The notes: generated by a model not told the origin, from the sequence alone. DNA of 64,000 nucleotides from Ascaphus truei (GCA_036426205.1 WSYH01002420.1:7774-71773), one strand, 5' to 3'; shown: positions 33,736 through 45,620, numbered from the stretch's first letter. Made by a program: numbers and translations.

Positions 33736-34580
33736 CACTTCCTTCTAATGACTTAACAATAATGAACTGTGAAAAATAGTATAGTAATACCCATGAAATA
33801 GGAAATAAGCATTAATGCCACTGATTATTTTTTGACATCAACATATTTTTTATCATAAATTTGTTTTTATATATATATATGCTGTATACCTCATTTATGG
33901 GACAAGCACCTATTTATATCTGTTTTAGTGTGCCATCTATTCTCTTACACTATATCAGACTAATTTTTGACATCAAAATATTGTTTATCAAAATTTGGTT
34001 AGATATAGAGATATATAGATCATGTAATATCTATATATATATATAAAAATAAACAAACAATTTAGATTAAAAAAGCATGTTGATTGTCAATAATGATGTC
34101 TTATATTAGTGTAAGAGTAGAGTATGAGTGAGGCCACACACTATACAAGAATAAATAGGTTCGTCTGCTCTGTCCACATAAATGAGGGGTTACAGCAAAG
34201 CGTCTCCTTACCAGGCACAGTCACCGACGTTTCGGATCCTAGGGACAAGACTTTCACTCCTTGATAAAGGTTCTGTCCTAGGCCGAAACATCGGTGACTG
34301 TGCCTGCTTTTGGAATACATTCTAATTGTGATATTATACCTGAGTGCGTCTCTTCTTTATTTTGTGTTCCGTGGACTCCTAGATCTTCTGGTCTGCCCGC
34401 CTGTAAGAGCTTGCTGTTCATAGTATATATAATATATATAATATATATATAGATATATATATATATCTATATTATATATTTGTTTCTACCTAGTAAATTG
34501 TTACATAACTTCTGGGAAATTCATAACAAATAAGTCAGAACAAGTGATGGATTTCCCACATCAAGAGGCCCAATTTGGTC
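33736..34580. other. Unassigned AT-rich DNA with palindromes
   Basis: AT-rich sequence with TATATA tracts at 33870-33880 and 34425-34480. An inverted repeat occupies 34214-34246 and 34275-34304 (GGCACAGTCACCGACGTTTC and its complement). Its right arm carries CCGAAACATCGGTG after TTGATAAAGG, resembling a decayed hammerhead core, so a PLE pseudo-LTR remnant is possible. Confidence 0.5.
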
Positions 34581-34588
34581 TTCTAGAG

Positions 34589-35004
34589 CAGGGGTGAGCA
34601 AACTTTTTATGCCGAGCCACCCTTTTCATCCATGAAATTTCTCGGGCCCCCCCTGCCTGATGTAATCAAAATCACATAAAAAACCCTTTATTAAACTGAT
34701 AACACTATACATACAAAACTGTCTAAAAACTTACATATTTCAACAGCGGACTTGCAAAATTAGGCTGTGTCCACGCTGTGCTTTGAGCGTGACACACAAA
34801 CTTCCCAAGCATGAGCACAGGGTGTCCTACATAAATTTGCAGCACAGCCAGGGGGCGGTGTGGATCGGGGCTATTTTTGTGTGTGTTTGTGTGGCTGTGT
34901 GTGTGCGCATTGACTTCTGCTGAGCATGCTTCAAAGTCAAATTTGTTTGTCTCCTCAAGCTCCATGCTTTGGAGAGCGTACACCCCCCAGTTTGTGCACC
35001 GCTG
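34589..35004. mobile_element. hAT-like MITE, 416 bp
   Basis: Ends CAGGGGTGAGCAAACTTTTT and (reverse complement) CAGCGGTGCACAAACTGGGG share CAG-GGTG-CAAACT as expected for hAT inverted repeats. The flanking 8-mers (TTCTAGAG and CATTTAAT) do not match, so the expected 8-bp duplication is lost or one border is wrong. Non-coding. Confidence 0.6.
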
Positions 35005-35014
35005 CATTTAATCA

Positions 35015-35365
35015 CCATACGCACACACACAATCACAACACAGACACAGCACACATACTCAATCAAAACACACAATCAATCACAACCAACACAGACACAA
35101 CACACACTCAATCACAACACCCACACATACTCACTCACAACACACACAGGCACAACACACAGAATCACAACACACATACTCAGTCACAACCAACACAGAC
35201 ACAACACACACTCAATCACAACACACACACAAAAATACTCACAACACACACAGACACAACACACACTCAATCACAACACACACACAATCACAACCAACAC
35301 AGACACACACACACACACACACACACTCAATCACAACACAGACACAACACACAATCATAAGTCAC
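35015..35365. repeat. CA/AATCACAACACA minisatellite
   Basis: Irregular tandem units of AATCACAACACACACA and CAACCAACACAGACACA. The long Thr/His/Gln-rich frames here are artefacts of the repeat. It adjoins a hAT terminus, as at 29350-29520. Its far side (35370-35600) is a GC-richer, non-coding stretch. Confidence 0.85.
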
Positions 35366-35599
35366 ACACATTCACCTGCGGGAGGAAGTACTACTGTAAG
35401 CATGCTCCTGTCCCCCGTGCTGCTGAAGAGCAGGTAACACAGGAGGAGGAGGGCTTGTCTGTGTGCAGGGAAGGAAAACCCCACCCCTGCAGCAGGCAGA
35501 CAGCACAGAGAAGCAGCAGCACGGAGCTGCTTCTTGGCCTCCAGTACACAGCTCTGCCACCCCCAGGTTTCCCCGCACTCTGCCTGCGCCACCCCCCCT

Positions 35600-37266
35600 A
35601 AATAAAAAAGTGGTATTTATATCTCAGAAAACATAAACAATATTTACTCATTTATCTATAATTATTTCAGTCACTTATAGAACTACTTTAAAGACTGTTT
35701 TCATCACTGATATCTGCATTTTTATATAATAGTGATTTTTTTTCTCATTTGTTTAAATTGTCAGTTTGTTGTTAACATCTTTCACTATTGATTTAGGCCA
35801 TGAGGATAGACTGGAAGAAAGCATGAGTCACAAAGAGTTTTCTCCATATGCTGAATATATGAGACAGTCCCTAACGGCTCCTTCTTGATGAACACAATTT
35901 GAATGCAGAAGCATGAGTAAGCAAGAGTATTCTCTGAAACAGTATGCAGTCGTTTGGTCAAAGGGCTTGTCTGACAGAATTAAATTGATGCACAAAAGCA
36001 TATTACTGCATAAAAGTTTTCGTTTCACTTATTAGTCTCAGATTCCTATTTTGAAATGTAGGTCAAAAGTAATGTGCAATCCTTAGTGGTTCTATTGTTC
36101 ATTTATTAAGAATTTAATAAGCATTTTTCAACAAAGTGGCTAACATAAGATTGTTAAACAAATGAATGTTTTCCTCCCTAATATAATAAATGTAAATAAA
36201 ATGTCTCTGATGTTTGATATCATCTTAGCAAGTCTTTAATTAATATCTGAAAATAAGTGCTACTATAAAAAGTATTTGTTAAACAAATGAATCTCATTAA
36301 CAGAAACATTGTTAGATTACATTTGCCTGAAAAAGATTTGCATGTGTTTCGAGTTAAAAATATAAATAAAATATTTTTGTTTGGGAAAATACTGGGCCTA
36401 CATACTGTACTAAACATCACAAATTGCATTTTTGATGTAAAATGAATGCATGAAAATCTCACATTTATCTGAGTTTGTGTGCACCTCTGTACTAACCTTA
36501 TTTTTCTCAATGTGCGCTTTGGTGTCAAAAATGGATTTAGTCAAATATTTTGCTGCACATATGTTCTCATGGTATTTATTTTAAAAATTGTATCTTTGCA
36601 CCAAAAATAAAGTTAAACATGCATCAATATCATCCACCAAATTGAACATTGTGTAAACCCTAAAGAGTCTATTTATATTGTTAGCGTAGAAAATTAAGTT
36701 GCTTGACTTTGGAGCCTGTGAGGAAGCTCCCCTTTCCTCCCCCAACACACATATAAATAAACACACAACAAAGGTCTGGAGGTACAAAGGCCATGGCTTT
36801 ATTTACACAAATAAACCCTGGTAAGTGCCAACCCTGCCAGCAGGCTCTCCCCCTGGGTAAAGGCCGATGGCACACAAACCATGGCCCGCACACCCACCAA
36901 GCCAGGTGCCCGATGGCCCAGCTGGGCGATAATGGGCCCAGGGAATCACACACAAATAAGCCCTGCTGACTTGCTACCCCCATCCCGCACAAGGCTTAAG
37001 GGGATATCTGAACAATAGAGCCCCTGTTGGCAAGGTTAAATCATCACTACCCCCCCAACAGCTGCCACCCATTGGGCTATTTAATCCCCTTAAACTACCC
37101 CCGTACCGCCAGTCCCGCAAAGCCCTTTCAAACCCCTCCTGAAGTGTTATATTACACAAGTCTAATCCTATTTCAGATGAGTGTACAAGTTTTGGGTGAA
37201 ATAATCCACTATTTGCTGAATTGAGCTCTGGGTGAATTATCTCCCAGCCTCCTACCTGTAACATAC
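35600..37266. other. Unassigned DNA
   Basis: AT-rich to 36650, then GC-richer to the LTR at 37267. Short frames only, with no recognisable domain, RNA gene or repeat signature. Confidence 0.5.
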
Positions 37267-38778
37267 TGTGGCGGGGGAGGATTAATCAGGCCTAAAATAA
37301 AGGTTATACCCAGCTGATTAATCCTTACCCGCAGTGGGAATGAAGGAGTTAAACTGGTTTGCTTTGCATCACAGTGTTTGCCCTGTCCCAGACGTTTTTA
37401 TTCCCCATTTGCAAGCCATTCCCTGCTTGCTATGTTAAAAGTCAAAATGCATTGCTTGCTATACCCTCTAACCGACACATGATGGCGTAGGAGCGCCCAA
37501 CGCTAGCGCTGATTGGAAAAGCGTGGCAAAAGTTTAAAGGGCTGTCTATGAGATAGATATCCATTACTTGCGGTTAAAACCTCAAGTACTTTACCGATAC
37601 AATGTATTCACTGCTCGATAACTCCGCGAATTGAAAGGCGGAAAGGCAATTGACATGGGAACTGTGTCACTTGCCGTGAGAACCGGGTGAACTTGCGGTT
37701 TCGAAGTCGGCATTTCAATTAGAAATGGTAACTCGAGAACGAAAGCACCCAGAAACCTGATTTTTGAGGTGCAAGTACAGTAGAACACCACATGCACATA
37801 CATATAAAAAGTACAGTTGTAACACAAATGGAACATGATGTTTTAATAAAGTGTGTAAAAGCTGCAGATTTTAAATGTAAGGCGGATGTATTCTGTAAGC
37901 ACGGGAAGGAATTTCTCGGACATTCAGATGTGAGATGGGTGAATGAGCTGGGGGTATTTTCCAGCTTGCACTTCAAAGGGGTCACGCTGATTTAGCACCC
38001 CTCAGTCTAAAGAAGTGTCAGGGATGAAAAGACCCAGAGACCCATAATGTATACAGGTCCGAGATTCTGATGTATAAAAGATGCCGGGCTATTGACACCT
38101 CTGGGTCAGAAATCAGACTCAGCGGCGCCAAGGTATGGGTGTATCCCAGGTATGCTAAGTGGCATGGGTGTCAATCTGACCCATGCGCTTTGCACACCGG
38201 AAAGCCTTTTTGCCCAGTCTTAGGAACTGTGGGCAACATGGCTATTGGTGGATTAAATTGTTCCCACAAGAGGATTGGATCCACATGTTAGAGATAGCCT
38301 TGGCCAGTTTATAACTGTGTATCCCGAGGTATCCCCAGTGTGTTTTGTGACTTTCGATCCATGATGTAAAGACACAAGACTTTGCTCCAGTACAGCGGTA
38401 ACCAGTCCCGGAGAGATGGGGTTAATAACAATGTAACCAAGGATTTGCCCCAAACTTCAGAATTAGTTAGCCCTGGTAAATCTGGAATGAATTCTAATGA
38501 ACTTTAATGAAATTCCTTGAGGTAGCTGAGATATTAGATCGGCAACCTGCGATCTGGCCACAGGACCTTTAAATCAAGACTGCATTTCTTGCGCTTGCAA
38601 GCAAAGGACAATTTATTTTGTTCCCTTATCCCAGTAAGTGTTGTTTTAAGTGTATTCTACAGATGTCGTGTGTTTGTCTATTAAGGAAATAGATCACAAA
38701 GTATTTTTCAACTTGTTCTGTTCAATCGAGTACCCAGAAATATATATATGTTGGTAAAAGTTGTTGTCCATCGTGACA
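37267..38778 (+). repeat. 5' LTR of the Gmr1-like element, 1512 bp
   Basis: Starts TGTGGCGGGGGAGGATTAAT and ends ATCGTGACA. It aligns with 43652-44735 except that about 430 bases (roughly 37694-38125) are missing from the latter. The leader after the LTR carries CTGGTGGCAACGTGTGGG, a plausible but unproven primer-binding site. Confidence 0.85.
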
Positions 38779-38965
38779 GGCTTTTAAATAACTGGTGGCA
38801 ACGTGTGGGATACTGATTGAACCTATATTGCAGTTTCCTGTGGTGCTCTGTATTATAGTGAGGACCTCGTAGCTTGCGAGCTCCTCTGACAAGTAGCAAC
38901 TGACACACACTTCTAAAGAGCACAAGAGACTTCACAGTTCCCTTCACCCACACCCCGAAGGCACC

Positions 38966-39910
38966 ATGAGTAATTACTCAGGAAGGTTCAGGTCGTGGAC
39001 CAGAGAGAAGATCGTGGAGAGATGTGCGGGTATGGCTTACCGACAGATGGTACAACTGGAGGAGGATTTGGAACATCATGAGGACCGCAGGGTCCTGCCA
39101 GAGGGGCAAGTCCCTGTAGCTGCTGTGGTGGCGGCCGCTATTCAGCCTGGAGTGCAGGCGGTCCCTCCAGCTCCATGGCTGCAAGGACATGAAGAGAGTG
39201 CTAGTGACCCCCCGGTCGTGGTTGTCTTGGCGCCAGGGATTGCAGATGCAGTAGCAGCTGCAGCTGCCGAGTGTACTGTCCCTGGGCTCACTGCACTTCT
39301 AGCTACATGGGGAACAGGTGTTAGCACTGCAGAGCGGGTACAGCTCCTGACAGCAGTGCTCGGAAGAACCCATAACTCCTACCTTGAAAACGGGGAACAA
39401 GGTCTTTCCCGGGTGCATCATCACAGCTTCAGCATGTTCGTGGATGGCACAGATGACCTCGATGCATTCCTGAATGACTTCAAGACGCAGTGTTCCTGGT
39501 TCCGTATTCCAAGAAGGGACTGGGTGGTCAGACTACATCCACTGTTAGCTGGGAAAGCCAAACGGACTGTGATGGGTATTCCACGCGTGGATGCCGATGA
39601 ATACGGTCATGTGAAGAGCAAGCTGCTGACCCAGTATGCTCTGACCCCAGAATCTTACAGGGGCAAGTTCTGGACGGGGGGAATACTCCGTGGAGAGTCA
39701 TACAGCACCTATGCCAGTTGGATGGCTTTGCATGGGACTCAGTGGGTGAAGGGGAATGGGGTTACAAAATTCCATACCCTGCTGGACTTATTCTTCAAAG
39801 AGAAGCTGCTGCAGCAGCTTCCCACGGATGTGAGGGCATGGGTCTGTGACCATAAACCCCAGACCTATGAGGATGCAGCGAAAATGGCAGATGAGTATGT
39901 GGCCAGCTGA
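38966..39910 (+). CDS. Gmr1-like Gag with C-terminal SCAN-like domain
   Basis: An open frame of 314 residues from the first ATG after the leader. Residues about 55-125 are Ala/Val/Pro-rich. About 155-235 is the capsid core (FVDGTDDLDAFLNDF, RRDWVVRLHPLLAGKA). About 233-312 is SCAN-like: YRGKFW, then LLDLFFKEKLLQQLP and VRAWVCDHKPQTYEDAAKMA. Host SCAN domains are thought to derive from Gmr1-type Gag (established). The TGA at 39908 is early: a Cys/His pattern (CYTC) follows in-frame near 40050, so the nucleocapsid is cut off by a stop. The second copy at 44923 has the same start. Confidence 0.85.
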   Translation: MSNYSGRFRSWTREKIVERCAGMAYRQMVQLEEDLEHHEDRRVLPEGQVPVAAVVAAAIQPGVQAVPPAPWLQGHEESASDPPVVVVLAPGIADAVAAAAAECTVPGLTALLATWGTGVSTAERVQLLTAVLGRTHNSYLENGEQGLSRVHHHSFSMFVDGTDDLDAFLNDFKTQCSWFRIPRRDWVVRLHPLLAGKAKRTVMGIPRVDADEYGHVKSKLLTQYALTPESYRGKFWTGGILRGESYSTYASWMALHGTQWVKGNGVTKFHTLLDLFFKEKLLQQLPTDVRAWVCDHKPQTYEDAAKMADEYVAS

Positions 39911-40141
39911 GTTGCAATGAAGGACCCTGTAGCACCCAAAGGAGCGGACTGTTCAGCCTAGGGCACTAAGACTGCCCCTCTGCGTACACACCAGCCTGCG
40001 ACAGCAAACAGCGCACCCAAGGCTGCAGAGTTCAAACATGAGAGGCAGTGTTACACCTGCAATAAGGTTGTACCTCTCAGGCCAGATTGTCCGAACCAGG
40101 ACTGGTCCAAGGGACCCCGCCAGGGGCAACGCTCACCAGCT

Positions 40142-40825
40142 GTGAGGCCGGTCACCCGTGTGCAACTGACACACACAGAGGAGCCAAGTACAGCCGTGGA
40201 ACCAGCCCACAGAGGGATGCCCAGCGGAGAGACTGCACTTGCCACCTCGGGACCAGCAGCGGAGAGTGAAGGACATCAGGTTGCTGCAGTCGGGATGCAG
40301 CCCAACGATGTCCGGCAGAAGCATCTGCGGAAGGTGACCATCGGAGACCGGCAGGCGGATGGCTTGCTAGACTCCGGTGCCACCGTGACTCTGGTTGGCC
40401 CTGATATGATGCGGCCAGAGGATTTGCTCCCGGGCACCGTGCCAAGTGACCATGCCAGATGGAGGACCGCGGTCACTCCATGTTGCCCAGGTCTTTTTGG
40501 ACTGGGGTGCCGGACGTGGCATGAGGGAGGTGGGGTTTTTTCCTGGGTTGGATGCCGAGGTCTTGCTGGGTAACAACCTAGCACACGTTACCTGCGTTTT
40601 TCCACTGAGTTGGCACCTGTTGCAGCGATCACCAGGAGCCAGTCAGCAAGGATCGCAGCAGAACCAGCCCTTTGCCCCCTGCATTTGGGACCTACAGTTC
40701 CAGTAGTCACTGCGGAGACCATACAGGTAAGCCAGACTCAGTCGCTTTCTGACACTGACTTACTGTTCCCTGTACCTCTTCCCTCTCCCACTGACTCAGA
40801 TGTGACTGGGGAGTGGCCAGAGTAA
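40142..40825 (+). pseudogene. Gmr1-like aspartic protease region
   Basis: Near 40335-40410 the frame reads VTIGDRQADGLLDSGATVTLVG: the retropepsin DSGA active site with the hydrophobic-rich follow-up. The frame ends at 40571 and continues only in other frames. Downstream to 40825 there is a linker with no domain I can name. Confidence 0.8.
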
Positions 40826-41850
40826 GGTGCCCAATTTAGGGATGCAGTGCGATCTGATCCCAGCTTGGAGGGCATGAGACTGTGGGCGTCCGAGTCTAAG
40901 CAAAGCAAGGGGTCTGATTAATTCTTGTGGCACCGTGGGCTCCTGCATAGAGAGCAATGGGCCACTGGGTTAGATGAGGTATGGATGGGGAAGAGACAGC
41001 TAGTGGTACCCCGGGAGTATAGGCAGCAGTTGTTGCGGATATCCCACTCCATTCTACTAGTGGGGCATCAGGGGGTCGCTAGGATGTGAGCCCAGCTGTT
41101 GCAGCGTTACTACTGGCCGGGGGCATCCAGTGAGGCAGCAGAGTTTTGCCGATCCTGTGATGCCTGCCAGCGGTTAGGTAAGGCGGGTGACCATGTGAAG
41201 GCACCCCTGAATCAATTACCGGTAATCACGGAACCCTTTCAGCTGGTAGCTATGGACCTTGTGGGACCTCTCATGGTACCCAGCTTGTCAGGGAAGCGCT
41301 ACATCTTCACGGTGGTGAATTTTGCCACCCGGTACCCTGAGGCGGTAGCGCATGCCACTATTGATGCTAGGGCAGTAGCTAAAGATCTGTTAGCCATTTG
41401 TTCTAGAGTAGGATCCCCTAGTGATATCCTAACCAATCAGGAGTCGCAATTAATGGGTGAATTGCTCTAGTGTCTCTGGGATGTGCGGGGTGAAGCACCA
41501 GCACACGACACCTTACCACCCTGAAACCAACGGACTATGGGAGAGGTTCAATGGTACCCTGAAGCAGATGCTGCGAACATTTATTGAGGCAGAGGGAAAA
41601 GACTGGGAGATTCACCTGCAGCACTTGCTGTTTGCATACCGAGAGGTACCACGAGAATCTATAGGCTTCTCTCCCTTTGAGCTGCTATATGGTCGCAGGG
41701 TACGGGGATCTCTGGACCTATTCCATGAGGGATGGGAAGGGGAGACTACCATTACTCATGCTTCTGTGCTTCAGTATGTGATAAATCTCAGAGACCGGTT
41801 AGAGATGCTCATGGGGTTGGCACAGGACAACCTTAGGGCTGCTCAGACCT
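40826..41850 (+). pseudogene. Gmr1-like integrase located upstream of RT
   Basis: The HHCC zinc domain spans about 41047-41170 (HSILLVGHQG ... CRSCDACQR). The core has AMDLVGPL (first Asp, near 41255), VVNFATRYPEAV, then ILTNQES near 41430, where the second catalytic Asp is replaced by Asn. After a frameshift comes YHPETNGLWERFN, with the catalytic Glu, near 41510-41550. The frame continues through AYREVPRESIGFSPFELLYGR to 41850. A TAG at 41468 and the D-to-N change make it inactive. Its position before RT is the diagnostic feature. Confidence 0.88.
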
Positions 41851-42289
41851 AGCAGAAGACCTGGTATGATCAGAATGCCCTTAGAAGAGAGTTCATCCCA
41901 GGACAGCAGGTACTTCTTCTCAAGCCCATTCAGGAGAACAAATTAATAGCTGCCTGGTCTGAACCGTATCCGGTATTACGAAAGATGAACGAGTGCAACT
42001 ATGTTGTACAGGTAGATGCTGAGACAGGGAGAAAAAAGACTTATCTCATCAATATGCTGATGGAGTACATAGCACCGAGTGTGGCATCGGTGCTGGCTAT
42101 TTGCAGCCCACGGATGGGGGATCTGGCGAGCAATGCTCTGCCCGATCTCCTGGGGGAGGCTAGGCAGGGAGGTACAGTGGAGCAGGTTGAGATAGGATCT
42201 CAGCTGAGTGGCAGGCAGAGGGCAGAAGCCAGGGCTATGCTATAGAAGTATGGGGCTCTGTTCTCAGACAAGCCAGGGAAGACACACAT

Positions 42290-43060
42290 TGTAGAACATC
42301 CAGTGCTGACAGGATATCTGAGACCTCTGCATAAGCATGCTTACAGAGTGTCAGCAGAGGTTAAGGGCAGTATAGAGAGGGAGGTTGAAGAGATGCTGGC
42401 CCTCGGGGTAATTGTACCGTCCCAGAGCCCTTGGGCTTGTCCAGTAGTCGTGATACCTAAAAAGGATGGAACCACCCGGTTCTGTGTGGACTACCGGCAG
42501 CTCAATGCGGGCACGGTGTCAGATGCCTACTCCATGCCCCACATGGATGAGTTGTTAGATGATCTCGCAGGGGGCAAGGTATCTGACGACTATGGATCTC
42601 AGTAAAGGGAACTGGCAGATCCCTTTGACACAGGAGGTTAGAGAGGTCGTCATTTATTACCCCAAGTGGCCTCTATGAATTTCTTGTGATGCCATTCGGG
42701 ATGAAAAATGCACCAGCTACCTTTTAACGCCTGGTCAATCGCTTGCTGGAGGGTATGCAAGGGTTTGCAAGGGTATACCAGGACGACATTGCTGTCTTTA
42801 GTAATTTGTGGGACTCGCACTTAGTGCATGTAGCTGCGGTGCTGAGCCAGGATTAGGGAAGCGGGACTCACGTTGAAACCCACCAAGTGCTAAGTAGGGA
42901 TGGCAGGGGTATTGTACCTGGGCACAGGGTGGGTGGCGGGCATCTTAAGCCAGAACCAGCTAAGGTGGAAACTGTAATGAAGTGGCCCGTTCCCAAAACC
43001 AAGAAGTAAGTCATGCTACTACAAGCAGGCTACTACAGAAAGCTTGTCCCTTAGTATAGC
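42290..43060 (+). pseudogene. Gmr1-like reverse transcriptase
   Basis: The fingers (VIVPSQSPWACPVVVIPKKDG, FCVDYRQLN) are at about 42405-42510. A motif A relative (MDLSKGNWQIPL) is near 42590, FLVMPFGMKNAPATF near 42680, and the catalytic YQDD near 42775. Several stops and shifts occur (42603, 42674, 42725, 42855). All key motifs are recognisable but the protein cannot be made. Confidence 0.85.
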
Positions 43061-43090
43061 ACCATTGCCAAACCCCTGAAATGACAGTCT

Positions 43091-43641
43091 GTGCTGGTAG
43101 TCTGGTCTCCTGCCTATGAGGTCGCCTTTCAGGCATTGAAGACTGCAGTAGCTAGCGCTCCCATTTTGGCTGCTCCAGACTACGCAAAAAAGTTCTTGGT
43201 GCAGACTGATGACTCGGACTATGGCATTGGGGCTGAACTCAGCCAAGTGGGGGAGGAGGGCAGTGAACACCCACTGGTGTATCTGAGCCGCAAGATGCTT
43301 CCCAGAGAGGTGGCATATGCCACCATTGAGAAGGAGTGTTTGGCCATAGTATGGGCTCTAAAGAAGTTGCATCCCTATTTGTCAGGCAGACCATTCACTG
43401 TAATAACTGACCACAATCCTTTGAGTTTGTTACAGAGGTGTCGGGGGAAAATGCTAAACTGTTGTGCTGGAGTCTTGCCTTACAGGAGTTTGACTTTACC
43501 ATCCAGCACAAGAAGTGGAGTGAGCATGGTAATGCTGATTACATTTCCCGCCAGGACAACCCTCAGGACTTACTAACTTCAAGAGCTGGCAGGTCAGCCC
43601 AGCCACGATGTGGGGTGGTCAGGGCAGTCCCTGCGCTTTGA
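43091..43641 (+). pseudogene. Gmr1-like RNase H
   Basis: LVQTDDSDYGIGAEL (first catalytic Asp region, near 43195), then HPLVYLSRKM, YATIEKECLAIVWAL (Glu, near 43325) and VITDHNPLSLL (Asp, near 43400). The frame shifts near 43435. The coding part ends at the TGA before the purine tract AGTGGGGGAGG (about 43641-43651). Confidence 0.85.
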
Positions 43642-43651
43642 GTGGGGGAGG

Positions 43652-44735
43652 TATTGCGGGGGAGGATTAATCAGGCCTAAAATAAAAGTTATACCCAGCT
43701 GATTAATCCTTACCCGCAGTGGGAATTAAGTGGTTAAACTGGTTTGCTTTGCATCACAGTGTTTGCCTTGTCCCAGACGTTTTTATTCCCCATTGCAAGC
43801 CATTCCCTGCTTGCTATGTTAAAAGTCAAAATGCATTGCTTGCTATACCCTATAACCGACACATGATGGCGTAGGAGCGCCCAACGCTAGCACTGATTGG
43901 AAAAGCGTGGCAAAAGTTTAAAGAGCTGTCTATGAGATAGATATCCATTATTTGCGGTTAAAACCTCATGTACTTTACCGAAACAATGTATTCGCTGCTC
44001 GTTAATTCCGCGACTTGAAAGGTGGAAATGCAATTGAAGTGGGAACTGTGTCAATTGCCGTAAGAAATGGGTGAACTTGCGGAGCCAAGGAATGGGTGTA
44101 TCCCAGGTATGCTACGTGGCATGGGTGTCAACCTGACCCATGCGCTTTGCACACCGGAAAGCCTTTTTGCCCAGTCTTAGGAACTGTGGGCAACACGGCT
44201 ATTGGTGGGTTAAATTGTTCCCACGAGGGGATTGGATCCACATGTTAGAGATAGCCTTGGCCAGTTTATAACTGTGTATCCCGAGGTATCCCCAGTGTGT
44301 TTCGTGACTTTCGATCCATGATGTAAAGACGCAAGACTCTGTTCCAGCAAAGCGGTAACCGGTCCCAGAGAGAAGGGGTTAATAACAACGTAACCAAGGA
44401 TTTACCCCAAACTTCGGAATTCGTTAGCCCTGGTGACTCTGGAATGAATTCTAACGAACTTTAACAAAATTCCTTGAGGTGATTGAGAAATTAGATCGAC
44501 AACTTGCGATCTGGCCACAGGACCTTTAAATCAAGACTGCATTTCTTGCGATTGCAAGCAAAGGACAATTTATTTTGTTCCCTTATCCCAGTAAGTGTTG
44601 TTTTAAGTGTATTCTGCAGATTTCGTGTGTTTGTCTATTAAGGAAATAAATCACAATGTATTTTGCAACTTGTTCTGTTCAATCGAGTACCAAGAAATAT
44701 AAATGTGTTGGTAAAAGTTGGTGTCCATTGTGACA
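43652..44735 (+). repeat. Shared central LTR, 1084 bp
   Basis: Starts TATTGCGGGGG (the canonical TG is mutated to TA) directly after the purine tract and ends TTGTGACA. It lacks about 430 bases present in the 5' LTR. The break is at about 44080, where GAACTTGCGG joins AGCCAAGG. It serves as the 3' LTR of the first unit and the 5' LTR of the second. Confidence 0.85.
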
Positions 44736-44922
44736 GGCTTTTAAATAACTGGTGGCAGCTTGTGGGATACTGATTGAACCTATATTGCAGTTTCCTGCGG
44801 GGCTCTGTAATATAGTGAGGACCTCGTAGCTAGCGAACTCCTCAGACAAGTAGCAACTGACACACACTTCTAAAGAGCATGAGAGACTTCACTGTTCCCT
44901 TCACCCATAAACCCAAGGCACC

Positions 44923-45473
44923 ATGAGTAATCGCTCAGGAAGGTTCAGGTCATGGACCAGAGAGAAGATCGTGGAGAAATGTGCGGGTATGGCTTACCGA
45001 CAGATGGGCGGTTGAAGGTACAACTGGAGGAGGATTTGGATCATCATGAGGACCGCAGGGTCCTGCCAGAGGGGCAAGTCCCTGTAGCTGCTGTGGTGGC
45101 GGCCGCTATTCAGCCTGGAGTGCAGGCGGTCCCTCCAGCTCCAGGGCTGCAAGGACATGAGGAAAGTGCTAGTGACCCCTTGGTCGTGGGTGGCTTGGCA
45201 CCAGAGATTGCGGACGCAGTAGCAGCTGCAGCTGCCGAGTGTACTGTCCCTGGGCTCACTGCACTTCTAGCTACATGGGGAACGAGTGTTAGTACTGCGG
45301 AGCGGGTACAGCTACTGACAGCAGTGCTCGGAAGGACCCACAACTCCTACCTTGAAAATGGGGAACAAAGTCTTTCCCAGGTGGATCATCACAGCTTCAG
45401 CAAGTTCGTGGATGGCACAGATGACCTCGATGCATTCCTGAATGACTTCGAGACTGCCTCCTGTGGACTATAG
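44923..45473 (+). pseudogene. Second, truncated Gag copy
   Basis: The leader and ATG at 44923 are nearly identical to those of the first unit. A 10-base insertion near 45007-45017 creates a TGA and shifts the frame. From 44952 the sequence again matches Gag up to FLNDFE at about 45457, where homology stops abruptly at the border with the DIRS-like element. Confidence 0.82.
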
Positions 45474-45539
45474 CTGACCTCACCACTATTACCGTTCCCC
45501 AACACACCTGAATCTGTGCAAGATCATTCCTTATGTACC

Positions 45540-45620
45540 TAGTCTAATGATGTTATCCCCCACATCGTTGCCCCCCACCTGAATAATCAAACATTTTGGG
45601 AGGACTCCTGCCCTTTGCCA
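45540..45620 (-). pseudogene. SGNH/GDSL-hydrolase-like block of the DIRS/Ngaro element
   Basis: The minus frame reads CLIIQVGGNDVGDNIIRL, the block III (G-x-N-D) of SGNH hydrolases. Ngaro-type DIRS elements are known to encode such a hydrolase. Only this block is readable; stops surround it. Confidence 0.55.

Larger units (their letters stand above)
37267..45457 (+). mobile_element. Gmr1-like Ty3/gypsy element in tandem with a truncated second copy
   Basis: The order is LTR (37267-38778), gag, protease, integrase, RT, RNase H, LTR (43652-44735), then a second leader and 5' half of gag ending at about 45457. Integrase lies before RT, which is the Gmr1 arrangement and not the usual gypsy order. 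Gag ends in a SCAN-like domain. A shared central LTR followed by a second gag means a head-to-tail dimer formed by recombination or template switching, later truncated. Multiple stops in pol show it is inactive. Confidence 0.88.

Noticed and set aside
35015..35365. CRISPR-like array
   Set aside because: The units are irregular, without uniform repeats and spacers, and the sequence is clearly vertebrate.
34926..35601. Plus-strand frames of 144 and 210 residues, Thr/His/Gln-rich
   Set aside because: They are translations of the AATCACAACACA minisatellite. No homologous frame is kept in the inverted counterpart at 29350-29500.
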